This document shows positions 16,457 to 25,791 of a stretch of 64,000 bases of DNA, piece after piece; the first letter of the stretch is position 1, and each line of letters opens with the position of its first letter. The notes under the pieces were generated by a model, which had not been told where the DNA came from, searched no databases, and saw only the letters and a list, made by a program, of their open reading frames with translations. This DNA comes from Alistipes sp. (GTDB lineage Bacteria > Bacteroidota > Bacteroidia > Bacteroidales > Rikenellaceae), in the NCBI GenBank assembly GCA_022782405.1, contig JALFNK010000001.1, positions 109,698 through 173,697 of the forward strand. The letters are read 5' to 3'. Position numbers and translations under genes: made by a program.

Positions 16457-17035
16457 TCAGCGGTTCCGGTCGAGATAGTCTATCCCCTGTTTGGAGGCAG
16501 CGCCCCGGAGAATCGTCCGGCACAGCAGACAGAGCTCTTCGCGTGTGGCGTGGTTCAGCCGAAGTTCGAGCAGTGTACTCAACAGTTGCTGCGTGAGTGC
16601 CGCAGTGTCGATCTCCGCAAGCAGCAGCTCTTCTTTGCGGCATGTCTCCAGATCGCGGGTCAGTTCCGAGAACCAGAAATCCCGGTTTTCATTGTAATAT
16701 TCGGCAAAAAGAACCTTGTTGCGGATATCGGCCAGAAAACTTGCATCGACCGTGTAGAGATTGTCGATGTAAGTGTAGGCGAGCCGCAACGCTTTCTGCA
16801 GGGAATTTCCGCACCGCCTGCGATTTGAGGCCAGTGTCTTGCGTTGCTGGCGTGCCATGCTGGCGAGGCAGGCCCCTATCAGATCGTTCTTGTCGGCGAA
16901 CATTTCGTAGAGCGTCCGTTTCGAGATCCCCAACATCTGCGCGATCTCATCGACCCGGACGGCACGGATGCCGTTCCGGGCGATCAGATCCTGCGTCGTG
17001 CGGATGATCTCTTCCTTGGTAGCTCCCCGTTTCAT
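16457..17035 (-). CDS. TetR-family transcriptional regulator (RND operon)
   Basis: A 192-aa regulator. The N-terminal TetR helix-turn-helix spans about residues 5-50 (EEIIRTTQDLIARNGIRAVRVDEIAQMLGISKRTLYEMFADKNDLI region). The C-terminal ligand domain is not diagnostic. Its ATG overlaps the stop of the outer-membrane factor gene by one base (TGATG), so it is the last gene of the RND operon and is probably autoregulated with it. The likely role is repression of the efflux genes relieved by a pump substrate; this rests on position only. An upstream in-frame GTG at 17038 is less likely. Confidence 0.88.
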   Translation of the reverse strand: MKRGATKEEIIRTTQDLIARNGIRAVRVDEIAQMLGISKRTLYEMFADKNDLIGACLASMARQQRKTLASNRRRCGNSLQKALRLAYTYIDNLYTVDASFLADIRNKVLFAEYYNENRDFWFSELTRDLETCRKEELLLAEIDTAALTQQLLSTLLELRLNHATREELCLLCRTILRGAASKQGIDYLDRNR

Positions 17036-18405
17036 CACTTCTCCTCCGTGGTAAGGTCGCGGCCTCCGCCCAGAGCCTGGTAGAGGTTCACAATGCCCTG
17101 GATTTCATCGAAGCGGTCGGCAATCTGCGACAGCTGTGCCGAGAGCAGCGACTGCTGGGCGGTCAGCACCTCGAGGTAGGTCGTCGAGGAGTGCTGCATG
17201 AGCAACTCGGTACTTGCGACGGCTCGCTCCATGGCCTCGATCTGTTTTGCGCGAACGTCGGTCTTCGCACGGGCCATCTGGCACTGCGTCAAGGCGTTGT
17301 TTACCTCGGCGCCGGCGTTGAGCAGCGTCTGCTGGAACGAGAGCTTGGCCTCCTCCTGCTGTGCCTTTGCAATCTTCAGGTTCGCACGGTTCGTTCCGGC
17401 ATTGAAGATCGGCTGCAACAGCGATCCTGCGGCCGAGAGAAGCAGCTTGCCCGGATTGATGATCGTTCCTGCGTTGTTGGTCCATCCGGCCGAGCCGCTG
17501 AGCGTAATCGACGGATAGAGGGCCGAGCGTGCGGCGTTCGTGGCGTAGAACGACTGCATGAGCGAGTATTCGGCGCTGCGTACGTCTGGACGGTTCGAGA
17601 GCATCTGTACGGGAACGCCTACGGCGAGATCCATGGGCAGCTCCTGCTGATCCAGGCGTCCGCGCTCGATCTCGTGCGGCGTCTCGGCCAGGATCGTGCA
17701 GAGACTGTTCTCGGCCTCGCGGATCGAATACTCGATATCGCGCAGCGAGGCGACGATTGCATAGTAGGAACCTTCGTATTGGGCGACACCGGCTTCGTTG
17801 GTCATGCCGGCCTCCTTCATGGCCCGCATCGTGCGGATACTCTCCTCCCACTTTTCGGCCGTCTGGCCCGTAACTTCGTACTGGCTGTCGAGCATCAGCA
17901 GCGTGTAGTAGAGGTTCGCAACCGAAGCGATGAGCTGCGTCTTGACCGCCTGCTCATACTCCTGGCTCTGGAGGTAGAGTGCCTTGGCGCGGCGCTTGGC
18001 ATTGGTCAGACCGCCGAAGATGTCGATCTGCCAGCTGGCCGTAACGGGAATCGAATAGGTCTTCGATGCCGGGGAGTTGTCGAAGCTGCTGATCGATCCC
18101 TGCGGGGCGAAGTTGAACGAAGGCAGATAGGCCAGGCGGGCCGACTTGAGTGTCGCTTCGGCCTCCTTGACGCGCCACTGTGCCGACTGCAGGTCGGTGT
18201 TGTTCTCCAGTGCCCGGTCGATGAGCGTGCGCAGGCAGGGGTCGGAGAACATCTCCTGCCACGAGATGTCGCCGATGGTCGTCGTGTCCGCCGTCTCGGC
18301 CGTCCCGTAGAGGCCGTCGGTCTGAACCTCGGGCCGCGAGTAGTTCTTATAGATGCCGCAGCTCGTCATAGCAGCTGCCAGGCAGATAATCAGTATCTTT
18401 TTCAT
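17035..18405 (-). CDS. Outer-membrane efflux lipoprotein (OprM/NodT family)
   Basis: Outer-membrane channel of an RND tripartite pump, 456 aa. A lipobox (MTSC, Cys16) makes it an acylated TolC-type factor. Two OEP repeats follow, with family landmarks SWQEMFSDPCLRTLI, LPSFNFAPQGS, SNRPDVRSAEYSLMQ and YPSITLSGSAG. It starts 4 nt after the RND pump gene and is coupled to the downstream TetR gene. Substrate is not predictable. Confidence 0.92.
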   Translation of the reverse strand: MKKILIICLAAAMTSCGIYKNYSRPEVQTDGLYGTAETADTTTIGDISWQEMFSDPCLRTLIDRALENNTDLQSAQWRVKEAEATLKSARLAYLPSFNFAPQGSISSFDNSPASKTYSIPVTASWQIDIFGGLTNAKRRAKALYLQSQEYEQAVKTQLIASVANLYYTLLMLDSQYEVTGQTAEKWEESIRTMRAMKEAGMTNEAGVAQYEGSYYAIVASLRDIEYSIREAENSLCTILAETPHEIERGRLDQQELPMDLAVGVPVQMLSNRPDVRSAEYSLMQSFYATNAARSALYPSITLSGSAGWTNNAGTIINPGKLLLSAAGSLLQPIFNAGTNRANLKIAKAQQEEAKLSFQQTLLNAGAEVNNALTQCQMARAKTDVRAKQIEAMERAVASTELLMQHSSTTYLEVLTAQQSLLSAQLSQIADRFDEIQGIVNLYQALGGGRDLTTEEK

Positions 18406-18409
18406 GTGT

Positions 18410-21400
18410 TTATTCCTCCTCTTTCTCGTTTTTTACTTCTTCGAGTTCGGCACGCACGGACCACTGCGGATCGGGATCCAGTTCCAGCGGCTTGAGCTTC
18501 TCCTGGAGGGTTTCGAAGACGATGAACAGCGTCGGCACGAGGAACAGCAGGGCCAGCGTACCCACGATCATACCGCCTACGACACCCGTACCGAGGGTCG
18601 AGTTACCGTTGGCACCCGCACCGGTCGAAACAACCAGCGGCAACATACCGAGAACGCAGGTGAGCACGGTCATCAGCACCGGACGCAGACGGGCCTTGGC
18701 GGCCGATACGGCGGCCTGCGTAAGACTCATGCCGGCACGGCGTCGGTCGGCGGCGTACTCCGTGATCAGGATGGCCGTCTTCGACAGAAGTCCGATGAGC
18801 ATGATGATACCCGTCTGGAGGTAGATGTTGTTCTCGAGTCCCATGACCTTGGCGAAGAGGAACGAACCCATCAGACCGCACGGAACGGCCAGGATCACGG
18901 CGAACGGAATCAGGTAGCTCTCATAGAGGGCGCTCAGGATGAGGTAGATGAACAGCAGGCAGATGCCGAAGATGATCAGCGTGTTGCTCGTCGTCTGGGC
19001 CTCCTCGCGGGTGATGCCGTCGAACTCGTATCCGTAACCCTTCGGAAGCACCTGGGCAGCCACTTCGCGGATGGCGTTGATCGCATCTCCCGACGAATAG
19101 CCTGTGGCGGCCGTACCCTGCACGGCGATCGAGTTGTAGAGGTTGAATCGGTTGAGCACATCCGAGCTGTACACCTTCTCCATTTCAACGAATTCACCTA
19201 CGGGAGCCATCTCGCCCTGGTCCGTGCGGACATAGATATGGTTGAGCGACTCGAGGTCGAGACGGTCCTCGGCGCGTGCCTGGAGCACGACGTAGTACAT
19301 CTTCGAGAAGCGGTTGATGTACGAGGCGTACTGACCTCCGTAGTATCCCGAGATGGTCGAAAGGATCGTCGAGGGAGAGAGTCCGGCTCGTTTGGCCTTT
19401 GCCGCATCGATGCGGACCATGTACTGCGGGAAGTTGATGTTGAATGACGAGTAGGCGCGTTCGATTTCCGGGCGCTGGTTCAGTGCTCCGAGGAACTGCT
19501 GGAAGACCTGGTAGAAGTCGGTCAGCTCGCCGCCGGCGCGGTCCTGCAGGTGCATCGAGAATCCGGAGGTCGATCCGTAACCCGAAATCATCGGCGGAGC
19601 CACGGCAAAGATCGTGGCGTTCTTGATATCTGCCGTGCGGGCGTAGATCTGTCCGATGACGGCATGTACCTCATCTTCGGGGTTGGGGCGCTCGTCCCAG
19701 TTCTTCAACTTGACGATACCCATGGCGTAGGAGGAGCCGGCTGCCGAGGCGATCATGTTGAAACCGGCGGTCTCCATGGCGTTCTCGACCTGGGGAATGT
19801 CCGCGATGCGGTTGGCCACCTCTTCGAGTACCTTGTTGGTCTCTTCGAGCGACGTACCCGGTGCGGTCGTTACGTTCACCATGATCGTACCTTGGTCCTC
19901 ATCGGGCACCAGACCCGTCTTGGTCGAGTTCATCAGCAGGACGAGGGCCGCAATGGCCAGTGCGAAGGTGGACCACATGAGCCACTTGTGCTTGATGAAG
20001 ACCATCACGCCGCGCTTGTACTTGTTTACCAGGGCATTGAAGGCCACGTTGAACGTTTTGCGGAACCGTGCGGCGAAGTTGTCCTTCATCTCGCCGTTCT
20101 CATCGAGATAGGGCTTCAGAATCAGGGCGCAGAGAGCCGGTGAAAGCGTCAGTGCATTGATGGCCGAAATACCTACGGCCACGGCCATCGTAATACCGAA
20201 CTGCGTGTAGAAGACACCCGACGTACCGCCCATCATGGCCACGGGGATGAACACGGCCATGAAGACCAGCGTCGAGGTGATGATTGCAGACGTAATACCC
20301 GACATGGCGTCGATGGTGGCCATGTACGAGGACTTGTATCCGGCATCGAAGCGCGCCTGCACCGCTTCGACGACAATGATGGCGTCATCGACCACCGTAC
20401 CGATCGCAAGCACCAGAGCAAAGAGCGTCAGCAGGTTGATCGAGAATCCGGCCACGGCGAGGAAGGCGAAGGTGCCGACTAGCGATACGAGGATCGAGAC
20501 CGTCGGAATGAGCGTCGAGCGGATATCCTGAAGGAAGACATAGACCACGAGCACCACGAGGATGATAGCCTCGAAGAGGGTCTTGATCACCTCGTTGATC
20601 GAGGCGAAGAGGAAGTCGTTTACGCTGTGCAGGTGGGCGATGGCGATGCCTTTCGGCAGTTCGGCCTCCACCTCGTCGAGCAGTTCGTTGATCTGGTTCA
20701 CGACCTCCGTGGCGTTGGAGCCGGCAGTCTGGAAAACCATCGTACTGACACCCGGGTGTCCGTTCGTCTTACCGACGTAGGAGTAGGACTCGCGGCCCAG
20801 CTCGATGTCGGCAACATCCTTCAGATGGAGAACCGTTCCGTCGTCCTGAGCGCGGATGACGATGTTTTCGAACTCTTCGGGCAGCATCAGACGTCCCGAA
20901 TACTTCATCGTATATTGGAAGGCGTTAGAGGAGTTCTCGCCCAGCGAACCGGTCGAAGCCTCGAGGTTCTGCTCGGCCAGCACGGCGGTGATGTCCGACG
21001 GCATGAGTTTGTACTGGGCCATGACATCGGTCTTGAGCCAGATACGCATCGAATAGTCTGAACCCAGCGTGAAGGCCTCGCCGACACCCGGAATACGGAC
21101 GATACGCGGCTCGATGTTGATCTTCGAGTAGTTGGCCAGGAAGCCCTCGTCATAGGAGTCGTCGGGACTGTAGAGCGAGAAGATCTTGACCATCGAGGTC
21201 TGGCGCTTCATGGTCGTAACACCGATCTGCGTAACCTCCGAGGGCAGCTGTCCGGTAGCGGTTGAAACCTTGTTCTGAACGTTCACAGCCGCCATGTCGG
21301 GGTCTGTACCCTGTTTGAAATAGATGTTGATCGAAGCGGAACCTGCGGCTGCGGAGGAGGTGATGTAGGTCATGTTCTCCACACCGTTGATGGCCTCCTC

Positions 21401-21598
21401 CAAAGGTACGACCACCGATTTCTGGATGGTCTCGGCGCTGGCTCCCGGATAGGAGGCGCGCACCATGACCGTCGGAGGTGCGATGTCGGGGTATTGCTCC
21501 ACCGGCAGCGACGCAAGTCCGATGATACCGGCGATTACAATGACGATAGAGATGACCGACGCCAGTACGGGTCGTTCAATAAAATGCTTGAGTGTCAT
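18410..21598 (-). CDS. RND multidrug efflux pump (HAE1, AcrB/MexB-like)
   Basis: Proton-driven inner-membrane pump of 1062 aa, the normal length for HAE1 transporters. It starts with the typical FIERPVLASVISIVIVIAG helix and the VEQYPDIAPP motif, has twelve membrane helices in two repeats, two periplasmic porter domains, and the proton-relay acidic pair in GTVVDDAIIVVEAV of TM4. It is encoded between its membrane fusion protein (3-nt gap) and its outer-membrane factor (4-nt gap). Likely substrates are hydrophobic compounds such as drugs or bile salts, inferred from the family. Confidence 0.95.
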   Translation of the reverse strand: MTLKHFIERPVLASVISIVIVIAGIIGLASLPVEQYPDIAPPTVMVRASYPGASAETIQKSVVVPLEEAINGVENMTYITSSAAAGSASINIYFKQGTDPDMAAVNVQNKVSTATGQLPSEVTQIGVTTMKRQTSMVKIFSLYSPDDSYDEGFLANYSKINIEPRIVRIPGVGEAFTLGSDYSMRIWLKTDVMAQYKLMPSDITAVLAEQNLEASTGSLGENSSNAFQYTMKYSGRLMLPEEFENIVIRAQDDGTVLHLKDVADIELGRESYSYVGKTNGHPGVSTMVFQTAGSNATEVVNQINELLDEVEAELPKGIAIAHLHSVNDFLFASINEVIKTLFEAIILVVLVVYVFLQDIRSTLIPTVSILVSLVGTFAFLAVAGFSINLLTLFALVLAIGTVVDDAIIVVEAVQARFDAGYKSSYMATIDAMSGITSAIITSTLVFMAVFIPVAMMGGTSGVFYTQFGITMAVAVGISAINALTLSPALCALILKPYLDENGEMKDNFAARFRKTFNVAFNALVNKYKRGVMVFIKHKWLMWSTFALAIAALVLLMNSTKTGLVPDEDQGTIMVNVTTAPGTSLEETNKVLEEVANRIADIPQVENAMETAGFNMIASAAGSSYAMGIVKLKNWDERPNPEDEVHAVIGQIYARTADIKNATIFAVAPPMISGYGSTSGFSMHLQDRAGGELTDFYQVFQQFLGALNQRPEIERAYSSFNINFPQYMVRIDAAKAKRAGLSPSTILSTISGYYGGQYASYINRFSKMYYVVLQARAEDRLDLESLNHIYVRTDQGEMAPVGEFVEMEKVYSSDVLNRFNLYNSIAVQGTAATGYSSGDAINAIREVAAQVLPKGYGYEFDGITREEAQTTSNTLIIFGICLLFIYLILSALYESYLIPFAVILAVPCGLMGSFLFAKVMGLENNIYLQTGIIMLIGLLSKTAILITEYAADRRRAGMSLTQAAVSAAKARLRPVLMTVLTCVLGMLPLVVSTGAGANGNSTLGTGVVGGMIVGTLALLFLVPTLFIVFETLQEKLKPLELDPDPQWSVRAELEEVKNEKEEE

Positions 21599-21601
21599 GG
21601 G

Positions 21602-22810
21602 TTATTCCTCCTTTTCGTTTTGAGTTTGAGCGGCAGCCTCTTCGTTTTGAGCGGCTTCGCCGTTCTCTGCGGCCTCCTCCGTGCCGTTGTCGGCGGGAGC
21701 TGCGGCCGTCTGGCCCTTGGGAACAATGGGCGTGCCTTCGCGCATCAGACGTACGCCTTCACCGACAATCACCTCACCCGGGGTAAGGCCTGCGGTTACG
21801 ATGTACTCCTGGCCGTTCGAGATCTTCTCGACCTCGATCATGGCCGACGAAGCTTTGCCGTCCACGAGTTTATAGACATAAGTCTTATCCTGCACTTCGT
21901 ATGTTGCCGTCTGCGGGATGACGATGCAGTCCTTGTAGATGCTCGGAATGATGACATTTCCGACGCTGCCGCTCAGAAGCAGGCCTCCGGCGTTGGGGAA
22001 TGCGGCCCGGCACTGTACGCGTCCGGTCGAGGAGTCCACGATACCGCTGATCGACTCCACGCGGCCCGTCTGCTCGTAGATCGAGCCGTCATCGAGCTTG
22101 AGCTGCACGTCGGGCATGTTCTTGATCGTCTCGGCGATCGAGCCGTAGCGGCGCGTCATCTCGAGCATCTGCTTGGCCGTCATCGAGAAGTAGACGTACA
22201 TTGTCGAGTTGTCCGAAACGGTGGTCAGCGGCTGGGGAATCGAAGCGCTGACCAGAGCGCCGACACGGTACGGAAGCGTACCTACGACACCGTTCGACGG
22301 AGCCTTCACCACCGTGTAGGAGAGGTTGTTGGCGGCATTGACGCGCTGTGCCTCGGCCTGTGCGAGCTGTGCCTTGGCGGTGAGCAGGTTGTTCTGGGCC
22401 GTCGAGAGATCGTATTGCGAAACGACATTCTTGGCGAAAAGCTCCTTCTTGCTGTCATAGGTCAGCTGTGCGGTGGCCACGCTGGCCTCGGCTGCGGCCA
22501 CATTGGCCTCGGCAGTCTGCAGGGCGGCCTTGTAGGGCACCTGGTCGATGATGAAGAGCGTCTGGCCCTTCGAAACCTTCTGACCTTCGGTAACGCAGAG
22601 CTGCGAGATCGTACCCGATACCTGAGGGTAGATGGCGATATCCTGACGGCCCTGGATGACGGCCGTGTTGCTGATCGGGATTTCGCGGTCGGAGGTGGCG
22701 ACGGTGATCACGGCATATTGGCCGGGACCCATTGCCGTCGGGGCCTGCTTGCAGGCGACGGCTGCCATGCAGCTTGCCACAAGGGCAGCTTTCACGAATG
22801 TTTGTTTCAT
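21602..22810 (-). CDS. RND efflux membrane fusion protein (AcrA/MexA family)
   Basis: Periplasmic adaptor of 402 aa. The signal peptide with VACKQA suggests a lipid-anchored cysteine about residue 20. The order is beta-barrel/lipoyl half (DIAIYPQVSGTISQLCVTEG), alpha-hairpin (AALQTAEANVAAAEASVATA), and second lipoyl half (VKAPSNGVVGTLPYRVGALV). The C-terminal 40 residues are an unusual Gln/Glu/Ala-rich tail. It is the first gene of the RND operon, behind a TACTTTTG box at 22860-22867. Confidence 0.93.
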   Translation of the reverse strand: MKQTFVKAALVASCMAAVACKQAPTAMGPGQYAVITVATSDREIPISNTAVIQGRQDIAIYPQVSGTISQLCVTEGQKVSKGQTLFIIDQVPYKAALQTAEANVAAAEASVATAQLTYDSKKELFAKNVVSQYDLSTAQNNLLTAKAQLAQAEAQRVNAANNLSYTVVKAPSNGVVGTLPYRVGALVSASIPQPLTTVSDNSTMYVYFSMTAKQMLEMTRRYGSIAETIKNMPDVQLKLDDGSIYEQTGRVESISGIVDSSTGRVQCRAAFPNAGGLLLSGSVGNVIIPSIYKDCIVIPQTATYEVQDKTYVYKLVDGKASSAMIEVEKISNGQEYIVTAGLTPGEVIVGEGVRLMREGTPIVPKGQTAAAPADNGTEEAAENGEAAQNEEAAAQTQNEKEE

Positions 22811-22859
22811 AATTTTCCTTACTTAATATATGAGTTGTACTAAAAAACTTTTTCAGGTG

Positions 22860-22867
22860 CAAAAGTA
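22860..22867 (-). promoter_or_regulatory. -7 box TACTTTTG of the RND efflux operon
   Basis: TACTTTTG on the minus strand is 50 nt upstream of the membrane-fusion-protein ATG, and the divergent AraC promoter lies about 90 nt away. The intergenic region is AT-rich and is a natural place for regulator binding. Confidence 0.7.
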
Positions 22868-22955
22868 CCCTATTATAACGCATCTGCGATCTAAATATTG
22901 CGAATAGTATTGTTGATTTTCGGAACAATATTTTCTTTTTCATGAAGAAATACAT

Positions 22956-22963
22956 TATTTTTG
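22956..22963 (+). promoter_or_regulatory. -7 box TATTTTTG of the AraC-family gene
   Basis: TATTTTTG is 21 nt upstream of the ATG at 22985. Confidence 0.65.
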
Positions 22964-22984
22964 TTCGAAAAAAGAATAGGTGGT

Positions 22985-23833
22985 ATGACAACCCGCAATC
23001 CATTGCTCATCTCATCCGAAGAACAGTTTGTGGTCGGCGAGTCCGATCTGGCCTTTTTCGACCGTAATGCGGTCCGTGCCGACGGCGGGGCCATTCTCTA
23101 CTGTCGTGAAGGAAGCGCCGTAGCTACGATCGACCAATATCAGAGCGAAGTCCGAGCCGATACGATTCTGCTGTTGCTTCCCGGAGCTATATTGCTGATG
23201 TCCGAGCGTTCGGCGGATTTCCGTGTAACGTATTTTGCCTTTTCTGTCAATCTCTTCTCGGAAGCGGCCTACCGGCTCGATCCGGTATTTTTCGGAGCTT
23301 TGCGCAAGCAGCCGATCGTGCCGTTGTATCCGCGGCTTGCAGAGGGGGTTTCTATCTGGTTCGAGATGGCGGAGTACACCTATCGGGATCATGACAACAT
23401 GTTTCGCAATACGATCATCCGCAATCGTCTGCAGAATCTGCTGCTCGAGTCCTTCGACAAGATGCAGCGCTACGGAACACACCTTCAGGAGAGTGCGGAG
23501 AGCACGACGCGTCAGTCGGAACTGTTCCACCGGTTTGTCTCGCTCGTGCACGAACATTCCATCCGGGAACGCGAGGTTACCTTCTATGCCGACCGGCTCT
23601 GCATTTCGACACGGTATCTCTCGACGATCGTGCGGACGATTGCGCGCACGACGGCCAAGGAGTTCATCGACCGTTCGGTGATCCTAGAGATCAAGATGCT
23701 GCTGAAATCCACCGATTTGTCGGTGCAGGAGATCGCCTATCGGCTCCATTTTCCCGATCAGTCGTATCTGGGCCGCTTCTTCAAGAAGCATACGGGCGAA
23801 TCCCCCACCGAATACCGGAATACGGCGAAGTAA
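22985..23833 (+). CDS. AraC-family transcriptional regulator, divergent to the RND operon
   Basis: A 282-aa regulator. The N-terminal two thirds look like a cupin-type AraC sensing domain (ILYCREGSAVATIDQYQSEV, TILLLLPGAILLM). The C-terminal ~100 residues contain two helix-turn-helices: FYADRLCISTRYLSTIV, and VQEIAYRLHFPDQSYLGRFFKKHTGESPTEYR, the latter being the AraC signature. It is divergent from the RND operon with a short shared promoter region, so regulation of that operon is plausible. The ATG at 22985 is preferred over the TTG at 22961, which overlaps the -7 box. Confidence 0.9.
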   Translation: MTTRNPLLISSEEQFVVGESDLAFFDRNAVRADGGAILYCREGSAVATIDQYQSEVRADTILLLLPGAILLMSERSADFRVTYFAFSVNLFSEAAYRLDPVFFGALRKQPIVPLYPRLAEGVSIWFEMAEYTYRDHDNMFRNTIIRNRLQNLLLESFDKMQRYGTHLQESAESTTRQSELFHRFVSLVHEHSIREREVTFYADRLCISTRYLSTIVRTIARTTAKEFIDRSVILEIKMLLKSTDLSVQEIAYRLHFPDQSYLGRFFKKHTGESPTEYRNTAK

Positions 23834-23923
23834 CATCATGTAGGCTGCAGGAGACTCTGCGGCTATGAATTTGCCGATTTCATCATATTTCATTATAGGC
23901 ATTGCGGAGCTTTGCCGATGTGC

Positions 23924-23931
23924 TATCTTTG
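23924..23931 (+). promoter_or_regulatory. -7 box TATCTTTG of the MATE exporter gene
   Basis: TATCTTTG is 30 nt upstream of the ATG at 23962. Confidence 0.75.
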
Positions 23932-23961
23932 TCCGCCGAAAAACAAAACCGGACAATAGCG

Positions 23962-25320
23962 ATGAAGGACAGTATCGATTTCGGCAGCATGGAGATTCCG
24001 CGGCTGTTTCGCCGCTTGTTGATTCCTACCGTACTCGGTATGGTGTTTTCAGCCGTGTTCGTGATTACCGACGGTATTTTTGTCGGACGGGGTATCGGCA
24101 GCGACGCCCTGGCTGCGGTGAATATCACGGCTCCGCTGTTTCTCATCAATACGGGTGTCGCCCTTATGTTCGGCGTCGGGGCCTCGGTTGTGGCATCGAT
24201 CCATCTCTCGCATGGAAAAGTCAAGACGGCGCGGATCAACGTCACGCAGGCCGTTGTCGTCTCCTCGCTGCTGCTCGTGGCCTACGGTCTCGTGATATGC
24301 CTGTTTGCCCCGGAAGTCGCCCTGCTGCTGGGCAGTTCGCCGCGCCTTCTTCCGCTTGTGTTGGAGTACATGTACTGGTTTGTGCCCTTCCTGCCCTTCA
24401 GCGCCTTGTTGAGCTCCGGCATGTTTTTCGTACGACTCGACGGCTCGCCCAACTATGCGATGTGGTGCAATGCCGTGCCGGCGGTCATCAATATCATCCT
24501 CGACTATGTCTTCATCTTCCTTTTCGACTGGGGCATGTTCGGTGCGGCTTTGGCCACGAGTCTCGGCTATGTGATCGGTGCGGGTATGATTCTGGCCTAT
24601 CTTTCCCGCCGTCGCAACGTCATCCGTTTCTGTCGGGTGAAGATGAACCGCAAAAGCCTGCGGCTCACGTTGCGCAACGTGGATTACATGTGTCGGCTGG
24701 GGCTTTCGACCTTTCTTTGCGAAGGAGCGATTGCCACAATGATGTTCACGGGCAATTACGTCTTTATCCGTCATCTGGGTGAAGATGGCGTAGCGGCCTT
24801 CAGCATCGCCTGTTACTTCTTCCCGATCATCTTTATGGTCTACAACGCCATCGGACAGTCGGCGCAGCCGATTCTGAGCTATAATTTTGGGGCCGGATAC
24901 CGGTTGCGCGTACGGTCGGCCTTCCGGCTTGCAATGCTGACGGCCGTCTCCTTCGGATTCCTCTTTTTCGTGCTGACAGCCGTAGGAAGCAGTCGGATCG
25001 TGAGTCTTTTCCTCGATGCTTCCTATCCGGCCTATACCCTGGCGACCGAGGGGCTTCCGCTTTTTGCTTCCGGGTTCGTTTTCTTCGCGTTCAACATTGT
25101 CTCGATCTGCTATTTCCAGAGCGTCGAGCAGTCGCGCCCGGCGATGACGATCACCCTGCTTCGGGGATATTTGTTGCTGATAGTCTGTTTTCTGGTTCTT
25201 CCCGAGTTTTTCGGAGTTCGGGGCATCTGGCTTGCCGAGCCGGTTGCCGAGTTGCTTGCCTTTCTGATTGTCCTGGTGATTTTCCGCCGTTCGGGAAGAG
25301 CTGTTCCCTGCACCCGTTGA
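23962..25320 (+). CDS. MATE-family efflux transporter
   Basis: A 452-aa cation-coupled multidrug/toxin exporter with twelve hydrophobic helices in two homologous halves. MATE features include IPTVLGMVFSAVFVITDGIF in the first helix region, a conserved DGSPNYAMW-type element, and NAIGQSAQPILSYNFGA at the start of the second half. The start is set by the promoter at 23924; the reading frame upstream (to 23902) would run through the -7 box. It stands alone, although near the RND operon. Substrate is unknown. Confidence 0.92.
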   Translation: MKDSIDFGSMEIPRLFRRLLIPTVLGMVFSAVFVITDGIFVGRGIGSDALAAVNITAPLFLINTGVALMFGVGASVVASIHLSHGKVKTARINVTQAVVVSSLLLVAYGLVICLFAPEVALLLGSSPRLLPLVLEYMYWFVPFLPFSALLSSGMFFVRLDGSPNYAMWCNAVPAVINIILDYVFIFLFDWGMFGAALATSLGYVIGAGMILAYLSRRRNVIRFCRVKMNRKSLRLTLRNVDYMCRLGLSTFLCEGAIATMMFTGNYVFIRHLGEDGVAAFSIACYFFPIIFMVYNAIGQSAQPILSYNFGAGYRLRVRSAFRLAMLTAVSFGFLFFVLTAVGSSRIVSLFLDASYPAYTLATEGLPLFASGFVFFAFNIVSICYFQSVEQSRPAMTITLLRGYLLLIVCFLVLPEFFGVRGIWLAEPVAELLAFLIVLVIFRRSGRAVPCTR

Positions 25321-25380
25321 TTTGACCGATCCTGGTTTTACAAAATCGGCCGAAAACTTGGCGGATTTGAAAAAAACGTC

Positions 25381-25388
25381 TATATTTG
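25381..25388 (+). promoter_or_regulatory. -7 box TATATTTG of the cobalamin-riboswitch operon
   Basis: TATATTTG lies immediately upstream of the riboswitch. Transcription should start around 25392-25396, giving a leader of about 400 nt. Confidence 0.75.
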
Positions 25389-25395
25389 CTTTCGC

Positions 25396-25585
25396 ACAGG
25401 TTTCCGAAGCGCATCCGATCGACGGATCGCGGCGAGGAATGAAAAGGGAACGCAGTGAAAATCTGCGACAATGCCCGTTGCTGTGAGTTCCTGCCCCGAG
25501 GGGCACGCAAGGTTTCGCAATCTTTTGCCACTGGCCGCAAGGCTGGGAAGGCGCGGAATCGGAACGAGTCAGAAGACCTGCCTGG
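25396..25585 (+). promoter_or_regulatory. Cobalamin (B12) riboswitch
   Basis: Shows the main conserved blocks of the cobalamin aptamer in order: an opening AGGTTTCC arm (25398 on), GGGAACGCAGTGAAAATCTG (25446 on), a CCGTTGCTGTGAG segment, the B12 box GCCACTG (25527-25533), GGGAAGGC (25545 on), and the closing AGTCAGAAGACCTGCC (25567-25582). The closing block pairs back with the opening arm. It is expected to repress the downstream lipoprotein genes when adenosyl- or methylcobalamin is plentiful. The 471-nt stretch 25321-25791 consists of this promoter, aptamer and expression platform. Confidence 0.93.
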
Positions 25586-25725
25586 TGCGTTATACCATGG
25601 ATTTGTTGCCTGCGGGATTACGGGCGGAAATCAAAACTGCGGTTTTCCCTGTCGTCCGGTCCCGGTTCCGGTGCGTGAAGCGAAGGCTTCCTGAAGAGTG
25701 AATTCCCGTTTTGAGTTTCGGTTGT

Positions 25726-25760
25726 GCCGTATCCCGCCGAAGATACGGCTGATTTTTTTG
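25726..25760 (+). terminator. Intrinsic terminator between B12 riboswitch and its gene
   Basis: GCCGTATC (25726-25733) and GATACGGC (25742-25749) form a perfect 8-bp stem, followed by TGATTTTTTT. It lies between the aptamer and the ATG at 25792, so it fits an expression platform acting by transcription termination, although it is about 140 nt from the aptamer. Confidence 0.75.
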
Positions 25761-25791
25761 TACTATATGTCGAACTTAAAAAAGGGAATGT

